In this document: positions 59,767 to 64,000 of the stretch, piece by piece
Numbering within the stretch: the stretch's first letter is position 1
How the letters are laid out: every line of letters begins with the position of its first letter
NCBI RefSeq assembly: GCF_033568475.1
Contig: NC_133120.1
Coordinates: 17,155,425-17,219,424 of the forward strand
Length of the DNA: 64,000 nucleotides
Reading direction: 5' to 3'
From: Henckelia pumila
Lineage: Eukaryota > Streptophyta > Magnoliopsida > Lamiales > Gesneriaceae
Position numbers and translations under genes: made by a program
The notes under the pieces: generated by a model
What the model was told of the DNA's origin: nothing
Database searches by the model: none
What the model saw: the letters and a program-made list of their open reading frames with translations, nothing else

Positions 59767-62700
59767 TCAGTTCGTACCTGGTGATGGGCGTTCCAATTGT
59801 ATCGTGTAATCTGGGCTTGTCTCAAACATTTTGACTGAAAAATTACGTTCGGTTCTAGCAGAATGCTCGCCTACTTCTTCCTGAACCTCCTGAAGCCTAT
59901 TCTTGAAAGAATCAGGCATATTAGCAATCACCAATTCCCTCAGTGTTGCATTATATCTAATTCCTTCAGGAACCATTTTCAAGTTGACACATTCATCAAT
60001 TTTCAGGCTTTGAAGTTTAGGCATTGCTCCTTCCACTACTGTCCAATTATCTACACTTCTCTGCCCTTGAAGTTCAAGATTTCTTAGTTGGGGGAATCCC
60101 TGGAAAGTGCAATGAAGCTCATTCGTCTCGATTGCATTCTTACGTAGCGTAAGGGAAAGCAAGTTAAGCAGTTTCTCCAGTGTAGCCATTGGATCTTCTT
60201 TGAGCATGCTGTTTCTCAGGGTTAATTTAACGAGGCTGCGGCTAAATAAGCCGTGTTCAGGTATCTTATCGATATTACCAATCAAATCTAGTTTACGAAG
60301 ATTAGCGCACCCCACAAGTTGATTCAGGAGAGCCAACTCTCTTTCAGACGGAAAAAGTGGCGGACACGTAAAGAGGAGTCTCTTAGATGGGTGGAATTCA
60401 TGCTGAGGTATGTATAAACTGCCTGAAGTTTCTCTGTTTCCAGTTTTATTACTGCAGCCAGTTTCTGAAGCGCTGTTAGTTTGAAGAGATCTCGATAATC
60501 CAAGACACGTGTATCAAAGTTTTTGAGGACCTTTAGGTTGCATAATTGACTTAGCTGCAACTTCTCTGTACTAGTGTGTGTTGGAGGGAGATACAGGTGT
60601 CTCAACTGATTCAGGTTCCGTATGACATTAGGAATGATTAAACATATGGAAAACGGTAGTCGTAAATCAAGTGTTTGCAAGTGTTTCAGATTTCCTATGG
60701 AATGTGGCAATTCAAGAAACTTTGAACCTCTAAAACTCAAGTACCTTAGGTGGACCAAACTCCCAATAGCTTTGGGTAGTTTTTTACCAAAGTCGAACCG
60801 TTCCAGGCTCAACACTTTCAGAAGTTTGGATTCATTGCATAGCAAATCTAGTGTAGGCTGCAGATTTCTTTGGTCACTAAGCCGGGAAAAGAACAACGCT
60901 GACCCGATGTTGTCAAGGTTTGCAATAGGAAAACAATTGTTGACATCATATTCTACTGCAATGGAAAGTCTGTGCATGTTACCGATAGACACTGCTGTAG
61001 GCGATGACGAAGGGGAACTAATCAAGTTAGTTTCATGGCTGAAAGGAAACCTGTTCAAGAAATTTTCTTCCTTTCCCTTCAAAAGGCATAACTCCCTCGT
61101 GAAGTCGTGAAGCTGAAAAGTCTTGAATCGTCCAGTTAACTCGTCCACCAGCACTTTAACCATGCACCTTTGAGCTAGTTCGCCTAAGTAGCATTCCCCT
61201 ACGTCCGTGATCGATTCTTGATTCTTGTCACCTGTTGATTCTGATGGTAAAAAGCCTTCAGCATCCCACAAAAGGTAGAGTTTTCGAGTGGGGATTTTAT
61301 AATCCTCCGAAAAGTTTCCCATATGCAAGAAGCATGGCTTGAGCTGATATGGTAGGTCATGATAACTCAGTGATAAAACATCACGTATTCCTGCTTTTTC
61401 TTGAGAGCTCCTTCCACTTCTGGAATATGAATCCAAGTTTTGATGCACCATTTTCCATTCGGTTATTGTAGACTTAGTCGTTAGTATTCCCCCAAGGAGC
61501 ACGATAGCTTGTGGCAGCCCGGCACACCGTTCAACAATCTCCTTTCCTACTCTCTCCACTTCTTGCTGTATTTTTGGGTCTGTAAAGTATATATTTTCAA
61601 TCATGATTAGGAGTCATTCATGCCATTTATGTCCAATTATTTCCGCCATCCAATCAAATACTTTTGTCGGACAGAGGTAGTATGTCGAATATATACAAAA
61701 TCAACTTAGTTATTGTACCTTGGATACTGTCTTCTGGACCAGAAATATCAAGAAAATCAGTGGAATCATCTTCTTCCATATCCGATCCACACGTGCCAAA
61801 GCTTTGTGTACTTGATGCTCCGTCGTCATTCTCATCCTCGTCATCATACTCATCATACCCTCCTGTAAAACAAATGCATCAGGAGACCTTATAAATATGA
61901 TAACAACTCTCTGAATCAGCTGAAAATTTCAGTCCCGAAAGGATACCTTCAATGTTTAGTCTGTTACCAATTTTCTTCTTAAGTAGCTCCCAACTCTCTT
62001 TTTCGTCTAATCGCCTTTGCTCGTAGAGATAACATCCCACATGAGTCTGATCGACATGATCAGCGATTTCTACTCTACGTGTTGTGATCAGAACTTTGCT
62101 TCGATTTTGTTTGGTGGGAAAGGCAGGTCTGAGTAAATCCCAGAATTTGTTATCCCACACACCATCAAGCACAATAAGGCATCGTTTCCTTTGTTGAATG
62201 CTGAAAAGCTCGTTAACCAGGTCGTGCACCTTCAATGCTCTATCCGGTTTCTTGCCCTTCTCCGGCTCGAGATTGAATAGGATCCACTGCAGAACATCCT
62301 CCAGCTACAAATGCTGAGATACATATATCGAAGCAAAAGCTTGGAAATGATTCTTGATGTGTTCATGAGAGTAAATCCTTTTCGCAAGGGTGGTCTTACC
62401 AATTCCAGTCTCTCCTATAAGGCACACGACTTGTGAATCGACATCTCCCACCAGACGCTCCGCTAACGCCTCCAAATCCGCCTCAAGGCCGACGAAATCA
62501 TCGTCTCCTCGATGCAAATATGTTCCCCTGCGCTTCTTGATTCGTGCATGCGGCCTCGGCTCTATATCTTGAACTCGTGAATCTGATCCAAGGGCAGTGA
62601 TCTTATCCTCAACAACCTTGATCCTCGATTCGGCATCCTTGAAACTGCTGTTTTTTTAAAAAACTCATCCTATTTTTCTTGCTTCGAGTAAAAATTTTAT

Positions 62701-62901
62701 TTCGTACACAGCTTGTCTTGTGTCATCCACCCATTTTCGGGTTCCTTCGGATTCAGCAATCTCCTAAATGGACATTAACTTGGGTAGATTCGTCCGAATA
62801 AGCTCGATTCGAGCTTGTAATTTCGTCGAGTTTCTGGTGTCATCCTCTAGCAGCTCACCAAGAAGACTTTGGATAGCATAAATTGCTATGTATACATCCA
62901 T
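59767..62901 (-). pseudogene. CC-NB-ARC-LRR (NLR) immune receptor, broken
   Basis: Minus strand. Exon 1 (62901-61947) holds a coiled-coil-type N-terminus with a TAG at 62764-62766 and two stops near 62670. It then has NB-ARC: P-loop GETGIGKTTLAKRIY, a TAG at 62305-62307, kinase-2 CLIVLDGVWD and RNBS-B SKVLITTR. Exon 2 (61862-61719) is an unusual 48-codon acidic exon. Exon 3 (61579-59767) carries CAGLPQAIVLLGG (GLPL motif), CFLHMGNFSEDYKIP (RNBS-D), QLHD in place of MHD, then LRRs (LPKAIGSLVHLRYLSF, LPHSIGNLKHLQTLDL). A frameshift near 60380-60386 moves the remaining LRRs to another frame, ending at 59767. Introns are 61946-61863 and 61718-61580, both canonical and in phase. Intact relatives detect pathogen effectors in the cytoplasm. 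Several stops and a frameshift make this a pseudogene, unless some are sequencing errors. Confidence 0.82.
61719..61862 (-). other. Acidic exon inside NB-ARC of the NLR
   Basis: 144 bp between TTTTACAG and CAAG|GTACAA, in phase with both neighbours (1 nt carried in, 1 nt carried out). It encodes an Asp/Glu/Ser-rich stretch (starting YDEYDDEDENDD, later MEEDDSTDFLD). It lies between the RNBS-C region and the GLPL block, where most CC-NLRs have only a short linker and no intron. Confidence 0.6.
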
Positions 62902-63710
62902 TGCAATTTCCCCCCACCCCAAAAACAAAAGGAAACCAGAAGCAATTTTTCAGCTAACATAAATATTTTCGAAATAAATATGAAAAATCATTACTCAAGA
63001 GTTGACTTTGATATAATTTTAGCTTGCTCAAAGTCCTCGCTACCGCGTGCAGGACCAACGGAATCTGCTCCTTCGGGCTGTTTATGTTGACTTGGTCAAA
63101 TTGAAAATTTTAATTATTATTATTATTTTTTTTTTTTGAATCAAAATTTTTAATAGTTTTTTTTAGATGGAAAGTTTGTAATTGTATCAAGAGATATTGT
63201 TCAATACAAGCATAACCAACCAAGACAAAAATTCATCATTTATCCAAACAAAAGATAACTGGGAAGAAAGAGCGAAAATAGCTAATTTATGGGCTACACT
63301 ATTAGCTTGTCTACGAATATGCCCAACCCTTGAAACGAAAGGCGTCTTAAGCATTGATGATATTTCCTCTGCGCAACCACCAACATAATCAAGTTGTTCC
63401 TGATTGGTAGTGACTGCTTACACTGCCAATAAGAAATCTGATTTAGATTTTTTTTAATAACATTGTGCTGATAAATTTATATGATAATATATTTTTCCTT
63501 GAATAATGAATGTTAAATCAAATAAGGGAAGTTTCACATTGAATAAAATACCGAACCATGATATCAGAATGTGTCAAGTTTAATAAAACGACAAACCATG
63601 ACACTCATTATGTGCAACTATGTGAGAATTACTAACATGACGTCATATGCATCCAATAGGTGAACTTCACATTAGCCGATGTTTACCTGATCATATCAAA
63701 ACTCCATGTT

Positions 63711-63713
<3 letters not shown>
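62902..63713. other. Upstream region of NLR locus
   Basis: No gene recognised. T-rich tracts at 63110-63165. The short plus-strand ORFs here have no family features. Confidence 0.5.

Positions 63714-63744
<31 letters not shown>
63714..63744. repeat. (TA)n microsatellite
   Basis: About fifteen TA units just before the terminal fold-back structure; such tracts are frequent target sites of MITEs. Confidence 0.9.
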
Positions 63745-63748
<4 letters not shown>

Positions 63749-63755
63749 TTTTGAT

Positions 63756-64000
63756 CCCACGCACCATAGGGTGCGTGGGGTTCCACGTGCACCCGTGCAA
63801 AAAACAACTTCGATTATCTTGAAATTTTCACGATAGGATCGTCTCAAAAATACAAATCCAACGATATATCATATGATACAAATTTCAGTTTCGGTAATCG
63901 GAATGCAATTTTCGATCATCTTCCTATTTTCGAACACTGAGGTTGAAATTTATATCATATGATATATCATTGGATTCGTATTTTCAAGACAATCCTACCG
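63756..64000. repeat. Fold-back repeat at window edge
   Basis: CCCACGCACC (63756-63765) pairs perfectly with GGTGCGTGGG (63770-63779). A longer inverted repeat follows: 63831-63887 against 63944-64000, 57 aligned bases with seven differences, all transitions, around a spacer of 56 bp. It reaches the end of the window, so its full extent is unknown. It may be a MITE or other fold-back element next to a TA tract. No coding potential. Confidence 0.65.

Noticed and set aside
1-64000. tRNA, rRNA or plastid/mitochondrial insertions
   Set aside because: Apart from primer-binding sites complementary to tRNA ends, I saw no tRNA cloverleaf, rRNA or organelle gene sequence.

Overview
The window is plant nuclear DNA, from a eudicot. 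The evidence is AT-rich non-coding sequence, spliced genes with canonical GT-AG introns, a plant UNC-13/DUF810 gene, a CC-NB-ARC-LRR gene, and nested Ty3/Gypsy and Ty1/Copia elements. I cannot name the species from sequence alone; a Lamiales-type genome is only a guess. Retrotransposons fill about 1-49,200. Cellular genes occupy about 50,780-62,900.

Layout. 1-4023: plus-strand chimera of a Copia leader, gag and protease fused in frame to a Gypsy integrase end, with a Gypsy 3' LTR. 4024-11286: an intact minus-strand Gypsy chromovirus of the same family, inserted 10 bp from the end of that LTR with target-site duplication GTAAG. 11302-20585: a non-autonomous minus-strand element in LTR-internal-LTR-internal order. 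20586-25700: a degenerate long-LTR region. 25701-47914: a gag-protease-only, Athila-like plus-strand element, itself broken by a minus-strand Athila-type element (25872-37274, gag/protease, RT/RNase H, integrase and an env-position ORF) and by a second plus-strand Gypsy (40545-47892). 47915-49221: the gag end and candidate 5' LTR of a minus-strand Copia. 49222-50780: AT-rich intergenic. 51018-54668: five-exon UNC-13-like gene with a small MITE in intron 3. 55313-58879: solo LTR with duplication AATAG. 59767-62901: minus-strand NLR pseudogene with an extra acidic exon inside NB-ARC. The window ends in a fold-back repeat.

The elements form a nested stack. The Copia appears oldest, the gag-only Athila-like element sits in its gag, and later elements sit in that one. 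The minus-strand Gypsy is the only element with a fully open gag-pol. The others carry stops, most of which read as C-to-T changes, as expected of methylated silenced DNA.

The most unusual recurring structure is a set of short palindromes at regular spacing in several unrelated LTRs. Two families use about 20-bp steps (two helical turns), and others use about 72-74-bp steps. In the Gypsy and Athila-type LTRs these arrays lie just upstream of a TATA box. A very similar array lies upstream of the env-position ORF of the Athila-type element, suggesting a second, internal promoter. The two cellular genes show no functional link to each other or to the elements.
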